A stretch of DNA of 64,000 nucleotides, taken from assembly GCA_963422465.1 (NCBI GenBank), contig OY730171.1:1674001-1738000 (forward strand). Direction: 5' to 3'. Each line of letters starts with the position of its first letter. Within the stretch, counting starts at the first letter, position 1. The translations under genes were made by a program, and so were the position numbers. This DNA comes from Lichina pygmaea (Eukaryota > Ascomycota > Lichinomycetes > Lichinales > Lichinaceae). This document shows, in pieces, positions 23,002-34,232 of this stretch. The notes beneath the pieces are model-generated. The model searched no databases. It was not told the origin of the DNA and saw only the letters and a list, made by a program, of their open reading frames with translations.

Positions 23002-25020
23002 TCAGGATGCGAAGTCGATCCAGCGCACGGCTTTGCAGGCTGTTCATGTACCAATAAGAAAATTATAAACAAACACCCCCCAACAGACCCAGGCCTTGTG
23101 GGATCCTTACTTCCACCAAGCTTCAAGAATCTCGGGCCACGAACATGCTCACCTGTTTTTTGACGAGTCTAATCTTTGCGCTGACAGTACCGTACGATGC
23201 TGGAACTATACGGACCAAGTCTGTTTTCCTTCTCCGCCGCATCATCGTTTTGCCGGGACTGTCGCGAGGTAGTGGTAGAAGTAGCAGCAGCAGCAGCAGC
23301 AACAACAACAGCAGTAGTAGTAGCCCCATCAAATCCAGACCCCGCCCAGCTCGCTCCACCCGCTCCACCGTAACCTCTCATCACACACAAGCCAGAGCTC
23401 TTTTCAACAAAATGCTCGGGGACACGTAGAGTAAAGTCGTTATCATGGTAGGGCAGTCGCCCTTCAGCGCGGGCCCAACATCTCCTTCGGGGATCAAGTT
23501 GCTTCCCGTACCTACCACTCTATTGCCAACACCTGTAGTTTGTCACGCCGTATGACATCAGACCAGCCAACTAAGGTCATCGCTTCCTGACCGTACGTCT
23601 TTGACTGCAGCGTCGGGCTCGTTCCATCTGGTATAAGGCATGGGGGATTTGTCATTGGAAAGAAAGTAGTGTTTGGGTTCGCACCCTACAGTATCAGAGT
23701 CCCCGCGGTACGGTATTGATGGATGTACTGATGGATATCAGTCGGGCACTGGCATTGTACTGGCAAGGTAGTGGTAGGGTCCTGTAGGTAACTGAAGCCC
23801 GGGTGGTTCAAGGGAGGTTGAGTACGTAGTACGTAGCCAAAGGTGTCCCTGTCGAGTCCCCTACGGTGCTCTATATTATACAGGTGACTGGAAATGCTAC
23901 CCGAGCTTGCGTGATAAACTGCAGTCACTAATTAATTACTGTCTGGACTACTTCATACCCCTGACAGGAGGACTGTACCTTACGTACATAATTTTAGTAT
24001 CTATCTTGATGGACTACGAGTACTCGAGCAAAAAGTCCCCCTACGAGGGTAAGTGAGTGAGTGATAATGCGCAAGTTACGTGGGCGGTGGGCTACAGTGG
24101 CGCGAGTGGGCGACAGACTTTAGACTTTACCATATGTTTTATACCATACGGTACGTAACGTACCGTACCCTGGTAACGCAATGTACTCCCGTACTCTCGT
24201 ACAGTATGTCCGTCAGCCAAAAAAGTCTCTTGAGAGGGAGAACTTTTGGTCTGCTCACCAGCCCGTCCGCGCCTGTCAGTGAAGCGCGCGTCGCAATTAC
24301 CGTAAGTACTGTACCGTACTTGAAAGCCGACAGTCGGTCGACTTGGCGGAGAGGTGCTTTAGCTGACAACCGCCAACTGTGTAGATTCGTCTCTCTTTTC
24401 TAACTAAAATCTAGGAGCGACGACAAAGAAGGAGAAAACTCTGCACACCGTCACGTGCAGACAAACAATTTAGCCGTCGCTCAGGGGGAGGCTGATCTCT
24501 GAACCCCTGCAAGTCCTCGGGCAACTCTCCAGAGAGTCCCCGGTCAACAGTACTGTACGTACGAAGTACAGTACGTAGTGCGGTCTGCAGCGTACTTTAC
24601 TGTGGTATCACGTGACCGATGTGTCACGTGTCACCAACTGTGAACCCGCTCCTACGAGGTACACGATGGCGAGCTGGGTCATTGTGTCTTTCTTTGCCAC
24701 GCCACTTCATCCAAGGAAGAAGATACAATCTGTGTGACTGGTATCAACGACTGGCTGGAGTACAATATTTCCATCCTGACAAGCAGGGAAGCGATCGTGG
24801 CCAATTTGCGCGGACTGTAGTCCGCCGCCGGGCACTGTGGCCGACACTAAAAGTAACCCCTCGCTGCCGTTCACCGTCGCCCGCCGCAGGGATTCCAGCC
24901 ACGCCAGCAAAGAGCCCATGACCCAGACTATCCAGCACCACGACCACCACCGCTTAAAGGTGAAGAGAAGAGAAAGACCGAGACCAGCATGCGGACAGAA
25001 ACGTCAGACCAAGCCACGGT
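23002..25020. other. Intergenic region with simple repeats and a dispersed repeat
   Basis: No gene is supported. There is a trinucleotide (AGC/AAC/AGT) tract at about 23,279-23,322. A tgatggatg-type duplication lies near 23,717-23,738, and GTAC-rich patches lie near 24,150-24,200 and 24,545-24,600. The second copy of a dispersed repeat is at 24,416-24,560. Confidence 0.45.
24416..24560. repeat. Dispersed repeat, diverged copy of 414-590
   Basis: This copy shares an ordered series of blocks with 414-590 (gcgacgacaaagaag, gaaaactctgca, cacgtgc or catgcc, cccctgc, tcctcgg, gtcaaca) in the same orientation. Both copies end in GTAC-rich sequence. The family and function are unknown, and neither copy is coding. 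Confidence 0.5.
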
Positions 25021-28000
25021 TCAAAAAGAACTTCGACTGATCGACCGGCTGTCAAGGGTCAAGCTCTGACGAACCCCCGTCGCATTCTTCTGCGAGACAA
25101 TCTTGATCTTCCGCCCGCTCATTCCAGGCCTCGCGAAGAGAGAACCCGACGGAGTCGCCGCTGCTGACTTTCTCGTCTTCGTCGCCGCTCCAGCTTTCGT
25201 GCCTCTGCTATCCTCCTTCTTCGAGGGGAGAGACGGCCTCTGCTTGATCTTCGCTCTCCTAGCTGGACGAAAGGATGGCCGTTGTGGGTCTGGCTCAGAC
25301 TCTGTAGATGGTCCATCGTCGTCAACCTGATTGGAATCGGAAGAAACGTCAGTGCTGAGAGATTGCCCCTCCGCTACCCGAAGAGCATGTCGCTTCGCCG
25401 CTTCGTAGGGGTCCTCTTTCTCTCTGGGCTTATGCTGAAGGCGTAGTCTTTTGCTCGGAGGCGCCTCCGACCAAGTGGCTGACCTGCGGCGCTTGTTCAC
25501 TTCGATACCTGGATCCGATTCGTCCAAGTCGTGATTGAAGCTACTTGAGGAGTAGTCATCGGCAAACAGTACCGCCTTCTTCCGCGGTGTCTTGGTGGGA
25601 TGGTTGGCTGGAATAGCAACCTTGTCGACAATGGAGGACTTTGAAGGGTGCGGGCTTCTACGCGGGTGCGTGTCGCTTCCGCTTGGGCTCCCGATGTGAT
25701 GTCCGCGACGAGACGCAACTGAGATAACGTCCCACTCGGACTCTGACTCTGACTCGGAGCGATCCTCGTTCACATGGTCTTTACTTGAAGCAGACCGTGG
25801 TGGATAGCGACTCCCGCTTGGTCTGAGCGCCGCGGTGGGCTTTGAGGATGGGGTAGAGTTCGTTCTCCCAGCCGGACGGATCTGGACGGCCGACTTTGCC
25901 TTGGCCGGACTCTTGGTTCGCGAGAGACTCGATGCGGCGAGCTGTTCCAGCCCCATAGAGTCCGACGTCGTGCTGTGCCCAGACACGACCGAAGGGCTTG
26001 ATTGCGGGCCGTCGGTCTGCTGCGCGGTCCGCGCCGTTCGCTGCTTGCCTTGGTCCGGATGTACCGGCGACGAGACGATCTTCTCAAGGCCCAGTAGGCG
26101 TGCACGGGCGATGTTGTATCGATCATTTTCTTCGGTTTCTGCGTAAGTTTGCTGTATGTTGGCGAGGGTTCGCTCGAAGCTCGCTTCAAGGGCGCTCTGG
26201 GACAGATCTCTGAGCTCCGGCTCCTCGGCCGACTTCTCGTTGCCCAGAGACGACCTCGCGGGGCGTCGGGAAACGCGGTCGTGAGTGCTTGATCCGGGGC
26301 TAGGAACCATCCTGGCGATCGGGGCGACGTCCCTCTTAGGAGAGGCAGGCGCCTTGGGCTGAAAAGCAGAACCCAGCCCAGTAGTCGCAGTAGTCGCTCG
26401 ATGGTCACCCCTAGGAGCACAGGGCCCGCTGCCGCGGAGCGCGGGCTGATGGGAGTTACCGTGGTCTCGATAGCGACATTCCGCCTCTTCCATGACAGCG
26501 TCCACCAGTGGTGTGAGGTTGGGATCGACCGCCAATTCCCCAGAGCCCCCAGTCTCGAAAGACGGGATGGTGTCTTGGGTTGATCCACCGCCTAGCTGCG
26601 TCCGAGCTTCGTTCTGATCGGCGAGGGTGCTATCCAAAGTCACCTCCTTCGCCTTCTCGCGTTCCGCCGCTTCCTTCAATCTTCGTAGGCGCACCGTCTC
26701 GTAAGGATGCCCAACGTCGTTATCTGGCCCTTGATTGATCCAGTTGAGATTCGAGCGACTGAAGTCGACCAAGCTTTCGAAACTGCGCGGATCGGCTACC
26801 TTTTTCGTATCGTGACCGACCAAAGTTCCCATGGGCACGTACGGGCGGGTCCCTGGCGCCTTTCGGCATTGCGCGCAGGAACAGATCTTCAGACACTTGG
26901 GACATTTCCAATCTGGCTTTTCCATCACCTCGAGTGGCATCAAGTCAAAGGCGCGGAACAAGACTCCGTAGCAGTAGGCCGTTCCGCATTTGCAATGAAC
27001 GAGTTTCCCGTCAAGCTCTCGGTGTTTGCAGATGTGGCAGTTGATGATGTTCTTGCTGGCCGCCTGCGAGCGACGCTTTCGTTTGCGTGACCTCTTCCGC
27101 CTCGCGCTGTCTTCGTCGTCTCCCGAGTCCTCCGCCTCATCGGCATCGCGTCGGTGCTCTCCCATCCGGCCTTTCTGAGGCGCCTTGATGCCCTTCCAAG
27201 ACCGAATCTTCAGCTGTTCCTGGCAAACGTGGGCAAGTGTCTTCTTGCCCAGTCGTTGCCTTGCGATGTCTAGAGGCATCGGGGAGGCCTGGTCAATCTC
27301 TCCGTCCATGTCGATGATCATCCTCCTCCAGGTGTCGTGTTCGATCGCGAGCTTCTTCCACTCCCACTGCTCGACCCACTTGAATTTGGAAACGCACGCA
27401 CAGCTGCGGCCCATGGCGAAACACTCCATGCAGATGTCGTATGCATCCTCTGGTCCTAGCTCGTAGACGCAGGTCGGACACGTCAGGAATCGGTTGAAGA
27501 TGTTGCATCGGCAGTAGGCGCAGGTTACGTTGCTGTCGAAGCGCAGAAACTGCACATGCTTCTCCTTTGGGAGGCCTGGAGAGAACATCTCGGATAGCAA
27601 GATGTCGGTGAAGAGCTTGAACAGCGAACGGAAGTCCTTCTGCAATTGGAGCACTTTGCGGTCTGTCTGAGCGGCTGCCGTTGCAGCGTCGCTCCATTCT
27701 GGCTTGCGTGATCCGCTCACCTGAGTGAGAAGGTTGGCATATTTTTGCATGGTATGATAGACGATTGCCTTGTTTTTGTACTGCTCGTCGCGGCAGACCA
27801 TTCGGGCCCTCGGCAGTGCCTCGTCTAGGGCCATCTCAAGAGTCTCGATGGTTGTCCTGTTCCAGGCAACCTTCATCGTCCTGGATCCCCGATTCCAGAC
27901 TTGATGCGGTGCCAGCGGAGGAATCAGGATAAAATCTCCGGCCCTCTGATCCACCACGTACGTCGTGAAAGGGGCATGTTTCCACGCGTTGATCTGGGCA

Positions 28001-28880
28001 AAGTGAGACTCCACCTCTATGTCGTGACCCAGGATGGACATCCAGTACTCCGACACCAGGTAGCGATCTTTCGTTTCCGTCATGAACCACACAGAAGAGC
28101 CGGGCTTCTCTTGCTTGCCCCACAGATCTTGGCCATCTCCAGAAGTCTCAACCATGATGTTCTGGCCCAGGCTTGCACACATTTCCCGATGTGCAGGTGT
28201 GTAAGTCCCCTCGTGACCAATGTAGCACATCAGATTCTCTGCTCTCATAGGCGCCGGCAAAGAGCTCATAAGATCGCCTGCAGGACCAACACCCGCCCCC
28301 GATCCTCGTCGACCTGGGTCTGGTCCGTCGGCAGTGGACTCATTCAAGTAAAACACGTTCGGAGGAAGGAGGTCCCTGAGAAGCTTATGCCACTCGTCTG
28401 GACAATCGATATCTTTCAAGTACAGCCGTTGACGGGTCGTCTCTTGATAAGTGTGCGGATTGAACTGATCCGCGAGCTTCGACATGTGCTTCAGGTAATG
28501 TTGGATCGAGATGTCCATGTTTGTCTGATTCGTGAGATTGCGTGCCGTTTCGACTACGAAAACCACTGGTCAGTTCCGAGTGGAGCGAAGATCTGACCTG
28601 GACAGCGCATACATTTGGAGCCGACATTCTTCCTCAACCATGAAACCGAGAAGAGATCCGGGGGAAAGCGATTTTGAAGCCCTTCAATGACCAACGGCTT
28701 ACCGCCGAGGATGACATGAAGCAGGACTAGCTTCTCAAAGAGTTCGGGGCCTTGCACCTCGATCATGTCGTATGGAATCCGCACGGCATATTCGAAGTTG
28801 GGCGTCTCCTGAACAAGCTGGTTGAGGTCGAGATCAGGAGGAAGAGGTAAAAATGACGCTTGCGGCACTTGTGCAGGCAT
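25021..28880 (-). CDS. JmjC-domain histone demethylase-like protein with R1 zinc finger (1,271 aa)
   Basis: Exon 1 (28880-28598) and exon 2 (28553-25021) are separated by a 44-nt intron (GTCAGA, CTGACC branch, TCGTAG) with matching phase. The JmjC domain lies at about 190-330 and carries the Fe(II) motif H216-x-E218 and a distal His at 311 (PPLAPHQVWN), so catalysis by the 2-oxoglutarate oxygenase fold is plausible. A first cysteine cluster follows at ~439-481 (CAYCRCN, CPTC, CMEC). Next comes a basic NLS-like run (KRSRKRKRRS, ~581-590), then a 4CXXC-R1 zinc finger at ~600-657 (CHICKH, KCPKC, CSCAQC). The last 550 residues are disordered, Ser/Arg-rich and acidic. The JmjC plus R1 architecture is known from nuclear lysine demethylases of the KDM3-like group. 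The likely role is chromatin regulation in the nucleus; the target lysine cannot be deduced. The gene is divergently placed from COQ2. Confidence 0.87.
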
Positions 28881-29758
28881 CGTGAAGAGCCGGTACGGTC
28901 TATAACGCGTGTGTGTAAGCAGATGAAGCGTCTAAGACCCAGGATATAGCTGTCGAAACCAGGATAGCTTAGTTCGCGACCTGGTATACTACTCACGGTG
29001 TGTTGACTTTGGCACGACAAGTGAGGTGCGAATACGGTAAATTGTCAAGCTGTTGAAAGAGACTACAGCTCTATCGGTGAAGACTTTATATAGAATGGTA
29101 TTGAAGGATACCTGATGTAAAGGAGGCGGTCTTCATCATATTGGATGAATTAGAACATGCTCTGAGATGAATATCACTGGAAGACAAGTCGAGTCCTGTG
29201 CTCTTGACTTCTAGGTTTACGGAATAGCCTTTCTCCGGGAAGCAAAGCATAGCTCTACGGTACGGTATTGTATAGTCCCGCAGATACATAGTTACGTCGT
29301 ACTGGCACGTAGCGTAGGAGGTACGAAGGTACTTACTCACCGTAGGGTAGCTCTACAACGGTCAAGCTGCTTCATCCGACACAAGCGCGATGACCGCGTC
29401 GCGCTTATTTTCAAGTCATCCAAGGTCGACCTTTGGTGCGCTCTCATTGAAGTGCATTGGCTCCAATTTGGATCTGATCGACTGCCTTCGCGAGTACCGC
29501 TCGCTTGTCTGATCGAGACGTTCTCTACCGGTAGTCAGCTCATGCAGCCCAAATCTTCACTCGTCAACTGCAAGCAAATGGCCCAGAGACGCGGCATCTA
29601 CAAGGGATTTGCCTACATATATGACGTCCGCTGATTCCAGTCAATCAAGGTACCGGAGCTTCATTTCGCCTGAGCAATCACGATAGGAGCTTATCTCGTC
29701 ATTGGAGCAAGATTGGAAGTTCATTGCAGTTATCATCCGCTCGTTCCAATCACCAAAG
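28881..29758. promoter_or_regulatory. Divergent promoter region between the JmjC gene and COQ2
   Basis: This 878-bp non-coding interval separates two oppositely transcribed genes and must hold both promoters and 5' leaders. GTAC-containing palindromes occur near 29,257-29,266 and 29,320-29,335. I can assign no specific factor sites. Confidence 0.45.
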
Positions 29759-31150
29759 ATGGTTCCCTCACTTTTGAGGAGTATGGATAGGCTCACTCCA
29801 GGACCAGCGTCTCGAGCGACTTTGCAGCCGCTCTGCAGACTATCTTTGAGACCAGCTGTCATTCGATGCTCGCATCTGCGATGGCCTGTATGCAGCCGAG
29901 TGCTACCAGATACCGGACACCTGGGCTCAAGGGATCGGGATGTGTATACCCGAAGATGGAGTCGAAAAGCCGAGTCTACTCGCAGCTTCAGCTTGAGCCA
30001 CAAGGCTGAGAAGCGGACAAGGTCTACAAAAGGCGCTGGTCCGGGTCGGCCTTTTCCAAGGACAGCACCGGCCACGGTCGAAGTTTACCAGCCGCCTACA
30101 GCTGGCATTCTGTCCTACCTACCGCCGTCATGGGTTCCTTACGCGGAACTAATTCGACTTGACAAAGCCATCGGGACATACTATCTCTTCCTCCCATGCG
30201 CCTTCTCGACCCTCGTGGCGGCAACGATGGCCACGCCCATGGCTCACCCGCTCCACGTGCTAACGACATGTCTATGGTTCTTTGCCGGTGCCTTCATCAT
30301 GCGCGGGGCTGGATGCACCTTCAACGACCTTCTCGACCGAGACTTTGACAAGCACGTCGAGCGGACACGCTTCCGACCGATTGCGCGAGGAGCCATCACG
30401 CGGAAGCAGGCTCTAGTATTTGTTGGCGTACAGTGTCTTGGTGGACTGGTAGTGCTGCTTCAGTTCCCTCTCGCGTGTCTCGCCTGGGGCATTCCTTCGC
30501 TGGTCCTGGTCGGTCTCTATCCGCTGGCCAAGCGGGTGACCTTCTTTCCGCAATTCGCACTGGGTCTCACGTTCTCGTGGGGCACGATAATGGGCTTTCC
30601 GGCCATGGGCATCGATCTGCTGTCGGACAAGATGGCCGCCAGCGCAGCCATCATGCTGTACTCGAGCAACTTCTGCTGGACGGTCTTGTACGACCTGATC
30701 TACGCACACATGGACGTACTCGACGACGCGGCGGCGGGGGTCAAGAGCATGGCGGTACGGTATTCCGAGCAAACGAAAATGTTCCTCGTCGCCATGGCGC
30801 TGCCACAGGTCTCCTTTCTCGGCGCGGCAGGAATGTTCGCCGGCTCGGGACTGAGCTATCTCGTCATCGGCTGCGGGTCCGCCATCACCTCCCTCGCCGC
30901 CATGATCTGGCGCGTGAACCTCTCGAGTGTCAGCAGTTGCTGGTGGTGGTTCCGCTACGGATGCCTCTTCACCGGAGGTGGCATCACTATTGGCCTGTCA
31001 GGGGACTACCTCGCGAGATACACAGGCCTCTATCCCTCCTCGGTCAACCCGTTTGCCAAACTCGGGCAAGACTCGAGCCCTTCGACCCAAATCTCATCTC
31101 AGTCCACGTCAGACCCAGAGTCTGAACCAAAGTCCGAGGTTTCCAAGTGA
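29759..31150 (+). CDS. COQ2: COQ2-type 4-hydroxybenzoate polyprenyltransferase (463 aa)
   Basis: This intronless gene belongs to the UbiA family. The N-terminal ~95 residues are basic and rich in Ser/Arg, as expected for a mitochondrial presequence. The membrane core starts LPPSWVPYAELIRLDKAIGT. It carries the first Asp-rich motif NDLLDRDFD, preceded by MRGAGCTF and followed by RTRFRPIARGAI, and the second motif YDLIYAHMDVLDD. Together these bind the Mg-prenyl diphosphate. Several long hydrophobic helices follow, including the FFPQFALGLTFSWGTIMGFP segment. In ubiquinone biosynthesis the enzyme joins the polyprenyl tail to 4-hydroxybenzoate in the inner mitochondrial membrane. I chose the ATG at 29,759; an in-frame ATG at 29,702 adds 19 residues. 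The strict match to the COQ2 motif set argues against a meroterpenoid-type relative, and there are no biosynthetic neighbours. Confidence 0.9.
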   Translation: MVPSLLRSMDRLTPGPASRATLQPLCRLSLRPAVIRCSHLRWPVCSRVLPDTGHLGSRDRDVYTRRWSRKAESTRSFSLSHKAEKRTRSTKGAGPGRPFPRTAPATVEVYQPPTAGILSYLPPSWVPYAELIRLDKAIGTYYLFLPCAFSTLVAATMATPMAHPLHVLTTCLWFFAGAFIMRGAGCTFNDLLDRDFDKHVERTRFRPIARGAITRKQALVFVGVQCLGGLVVLLQFPLACLAWGIPSLVLVGLYPLAKRVTFFPQFALGLTFSWGTIMGFPAMGIDLLSDKMAASAAIMLYSSNFCWTVLYDLIYAHMDVLDDAAAGVKSMAVRYSEQTKMFLVAMALPQVSFLGAAGMFAGSGLSYLVIGCGSAITSLAAMIWRVNLSSVSSCWWWFRYGCLFTGGGITIGLSGDYLARYTGLYPSSVNPFAKLGQDSSPSTQISSQSTSDPESEPKSEVSK

Positions 31151-31836
31151 AGTGCCCGTGGTAAGATTTCCTGCCTCTCTCAACTCTCCAAGCTTGTTCG
31201 ACTATATCTGACATGGCGTGGGCAAGCACAGCCATTCCCATCCCTGTCCTCCGAAGACTCGCCAAAGAAATCCTTCATCGACGCTCTCACTCCTTCCTCC
31301 ATCCCCCTGTGATGTCATGAGGGCCACAGTCTCTTTCCCACCTTGAAGGAGACCTTTGTTTCGGCGTATACCTAACGACATCTAGTGGTCGCGATAGAGC
31401 ACGCGGCCCTTCCGTCTCTGTCTAGATGATCAGATTCTAATGCCTGTGAACCAGTCGGAGAAGCATTGTCTAGACTGAACTTTCTGAACCCATATAAAAC
31501 ATACTTTACAGAATCCGCGTTCCCCCTCCCCCCCTTTACTCTTTTATTCCTCTTTTACCTTCTGTCAAGAGTCTTACGGTACCCTCAGTCACGGCTGATA
31601 TCCCAACTTGCATCGCTGCCGGTGCTATTTTTTTTTTTTTTGGGGGGGGGGGGGGGGGTTTCCTTTTCGTGTTGCTCTACGGTGTCAATGGCTGTTTTTG
31701 CTAAAAGCCTATTTGGTGGTGTTTTGTCTAGCACTTGCAGTTTCCACCAAGACTTGCGTCCGACCTAACTATGTGACCCATACCTTTCTTGATTCCACTC
31801 AAGGGGGGTGAGGAAGGACGGATGACACCGCTTTCT
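31151..31836. other. Intergenic region with a T-run/G-run junction
   Basis: No gene is supported. A run of about 14 T (31,628-31,641) passes directly into a run of about 17 G (31,642-31,658). The rest is the 3' flank of COQ2 and the 3' flank of the decayed kinase-like gene on the minus strand. Confidence 0.5.
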
Positions 31837-32555
31837 TCAGAGGTTGGGATTAGCGGACAGGTTACGAGGTATGGCCTCGACTCGAGCACAATTGATACGG
31901 TCTTGGGGCCACTTTCCTTGTCCAACTGTGTCCCTGACAAAGTTGTGGATGATGTCGCCCCAGTGTTCGCTCTTGACGCCGCTTGACTTGTCGACCTCCA
32001 GCATCTTCACACCTTCATCGAGGACTGTGCTCAGCGGATATGCACCGGCGAAATCCCAGTGAATCACGGAGACAATACGGGTACCGTCGACGAGAATGTT
32101 CCGCCCGTGCAGATCACCATGAACAAGCACAAACAGTTCGCCCGGGAGGAGGCTGGAGGGGTTCGTCCAGCAGCGACTGCCGCTCGTCACGTAAGCTTTT
32201 CATAAAGTCCTCCTGGGACTCGACCTAGAAGAAGGAACAGTCGATGTCGGCATCAGGGGCGCAGGTGTAGTAGTAGATCTCCTTGTCGTACTACGCAATG
32301 GCATACCGGTACTCCTTGGTGGACTTGCACGGCCCAATGTTGTAGAAGTTATTGTCGTGGTGTCTCCACTAGTTGGTAAGGTTGTCAGCCAGGTAAAGGA
32401 GAGTATATCTAACCAATGGATAAAGCTTACCGGCCCTTGAACAGCTTGCTCCACTCCACGATGAGCCCAAGCTCGCCATCTTACAACAGGTCACCGATCT
32501 CCTCGAATGCGACTTCGCTGAGGTCGACAATGAGCTGGGCCATTTTGTGGGCCAT
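31837..32555 (-). pseudogene. Decayed APH-family (aminoglycoside phosphotransferase-like) gene
   Basis: Reading the minus strand from 32,555, several frames in order match fungal APH-like kinases. The order is AQLIVDLSEVAFEEIGDLL, GLIVEWSKLFKGR, a surviving 62-nt intron (GTAAGC, CTGAC, ACTAG), NNFYNIGPCKSTKEYRYAI, APDADIDCSFF and SQEDFMKSLRDER. The catalytic-loop segment VHGDLHGRNILV, followed by VIHWDFAGAYPLS, comes last. The reading frame is broken by in-frame stops after GDLL, after YRYAI and after CSFF, and by a frame change between the DER and VHGDLHG segments. The N-terminal lobe of a normal family member (usually some 200 or more residues) is absent upstream. It is a host-type gene remnant. 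Intact relatives are small-molecule or fructosamine-like kinases of mostly unknown substrate. Confidence 0.75.
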
Positions 32556-33461
32556 TGTACACTTCTAGTACTCTGCGTACCATTGCCATGTAGTACTGTC
32601 TTACTGGCACATCACCACTCTGCCATCCACGGCAAAAGCGGCACTACCCGTCCCCTACTGTAACAGATAGTGATTTTTGTAGTGCTCAGATATATCGCCG
32701 ACAGTACTGAGCTGTTGGCCAGAGATGTAATCTTCTTCCTTGCCGATGACATTGTTGCTCGCAGGGTTCCTGGCTGCGATCTCAAGGCTTGCATTTCGAA
32801 GGGTGCCCGCTTGAACTTGGCACGTGAAAGACGCTCTTCCTGTGGATGTTGTATCGGAGCTGGTGGTGGTCGCAGAAGCTGTTTCTTTTGCAAACTATAT
32901 GTTCGTGGGTTGTGGGCATGACGAGAACTCGAGGGTGGGGGACGATAGATAGGAAAATTCTCCAGAAAATTACTGGATTTCCCCAAGACGTGGGTGGCAC
33001 TTCAGCCTGGAAGAGGTGGATTAGGAAAGGGACGCAGATACCTTGGAGGAGGTGGATTAATCATGTACGATGCCTTGGTACAGAAGTAGCGTCATGGTAC
33101 GGTACTTTGATAGTGTCAGCGCGAGACTTTCATCATCATCCATATTTCAAGCCGCTTCTTCTACAAGTCCTGAGACTCCCAGCGATTTCGTCGTGAGACG
33201 ATATGGGTCATGCCAGAATGAGTACGTGACTTGAGATGAAATTGCGGTAGCGTCTCCATCCACAGTACAGTAAGTCCTTCAATTCTCCCAACGCTTTTCA
33301 TCTGGAAGATGATTCGTGATGCCACTGATGGCGTGGCCGAACCACCCCTGTACCACGGGCTTCACCAAGAACTTGCCGCACTGGCAGTCTGTGGAGCACG
33401 CTTTGCTCATCGGGGGGTTTTTTCTCGAGCCGTCGGAACGTACATCATCGTCACCGTCGGT
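32556..33461. other. Intergenic region, no gene seen
   Basis: No supportable gene. Short frames on both strands lack domains. This is where the missing 5' part of the APH-like remnant would have been, but no further similarity is visible. Confidence 0.4.
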
Positions 33462-34078
33462 CTAGGCTGTACCATTCCGGTAACCTTTGCCATTACCCTT
33501 TTCCTCAGCTTCGGCTTCGACTTCAACTTCGGCCCCTGCGGAGCGCGATGACGAAGACTCGACCAGGAATCTCTCGTCGAGGATGCCGCACAAGATTCCG
33601 ATCTGGTCGCGCTGACGCTTGCTGCGCGACGTCAACAAGCTGCCGCACTTGCTGCAGAATCCTTGGTAGGTACCCGGGCTAGAGCTATACTCGCGAAAAG
33701 TCGTCGTCGTCGTCGTCCTCGTTCCTGAAGAGGCTGAAGGGGACGAGTCCGAGACCTCCAGCGTTGGCCCCGACCATTTGATCTGCTCTCGCGCGAGTTT
33801 GATGGTGTGGAACGTCAACGATCCGGTCCATTTACGGCATTGTGTGCGTTGGCAAACGGATCGCTGTGATTTATTGTATTATTTTTAGCATGACCGTGTG
33901 ATACACCATCCCTGGGGAACGTGGGAAGTTGGTCATGGGGTACGTTGGATGGAGCGGCGTGGGAGGAGCCAAGTGTACGTACTAGAGGCGGCCACTTCGA
34001 ATCGGATTCTATATCTATGGTGTATCGAACGGCCCCGCAGAGATAGCCGCCTGTCAGCGTAGAAGGCCTCTCGGCCAT
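33462..34078 (-). CDS. GFA-domain (CENP-V/formaldehyde-activating-like) protein (165 aa)
   Basis: The exons are 34078-33983 and 33863-33462. The 119-nt intron begins GTACGT and ends CACAG, and both sides are in phase 0. The domain starts with the first zinc ligand region TGGYLCGAVRYTI. After splicing it gives VCQRTQCRKWTGS, the family's C-x-x-x-x-C-R-K element, then SLTFHTI. The second zinc site, SPGTYQGFCSKCGSLL, comes next, followed by GILDERFL. Proteins of this fold bind zinc through cysteines. Some are annotated as glutathione-dependent formaldehyde-activating enzymes, but substrates of fungal members are mostly unknown. The C-terminus is Glu-rich and probably disordered. The gene lies 154 bp downstream of the UTP25 stop, on the same strand. 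Confidence 0.82.
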
Positions 34079-34232
34079 CTCGAATGATGGTTGTTGCCTG
34101 CCAAGCGGGGCATCCAACGGAATCCTGCGGCCTCGTGTATCTTTTGCAGATCTGGCTATGAATGGTGTCGATTCGGTCATGCTGTGTTGCCGAGCCGCGC
34201 TCGGCGACGTTGGCAATGATATGGACAGCTCT

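Noticed and set aside
23650-23700. tRNA-like GGTTCGCACC segment
   Set aside because: No acceptor stem, anticodon arm or D-arm could be paired around it.
29759-31150. UbiA prenyltransferase as part of a meroterpenoid cluster
   Set aside because: The motif set and presequence match mitochondrial COQ2, and no polyketide synthase, cyclase or oxidase genes are nearby.
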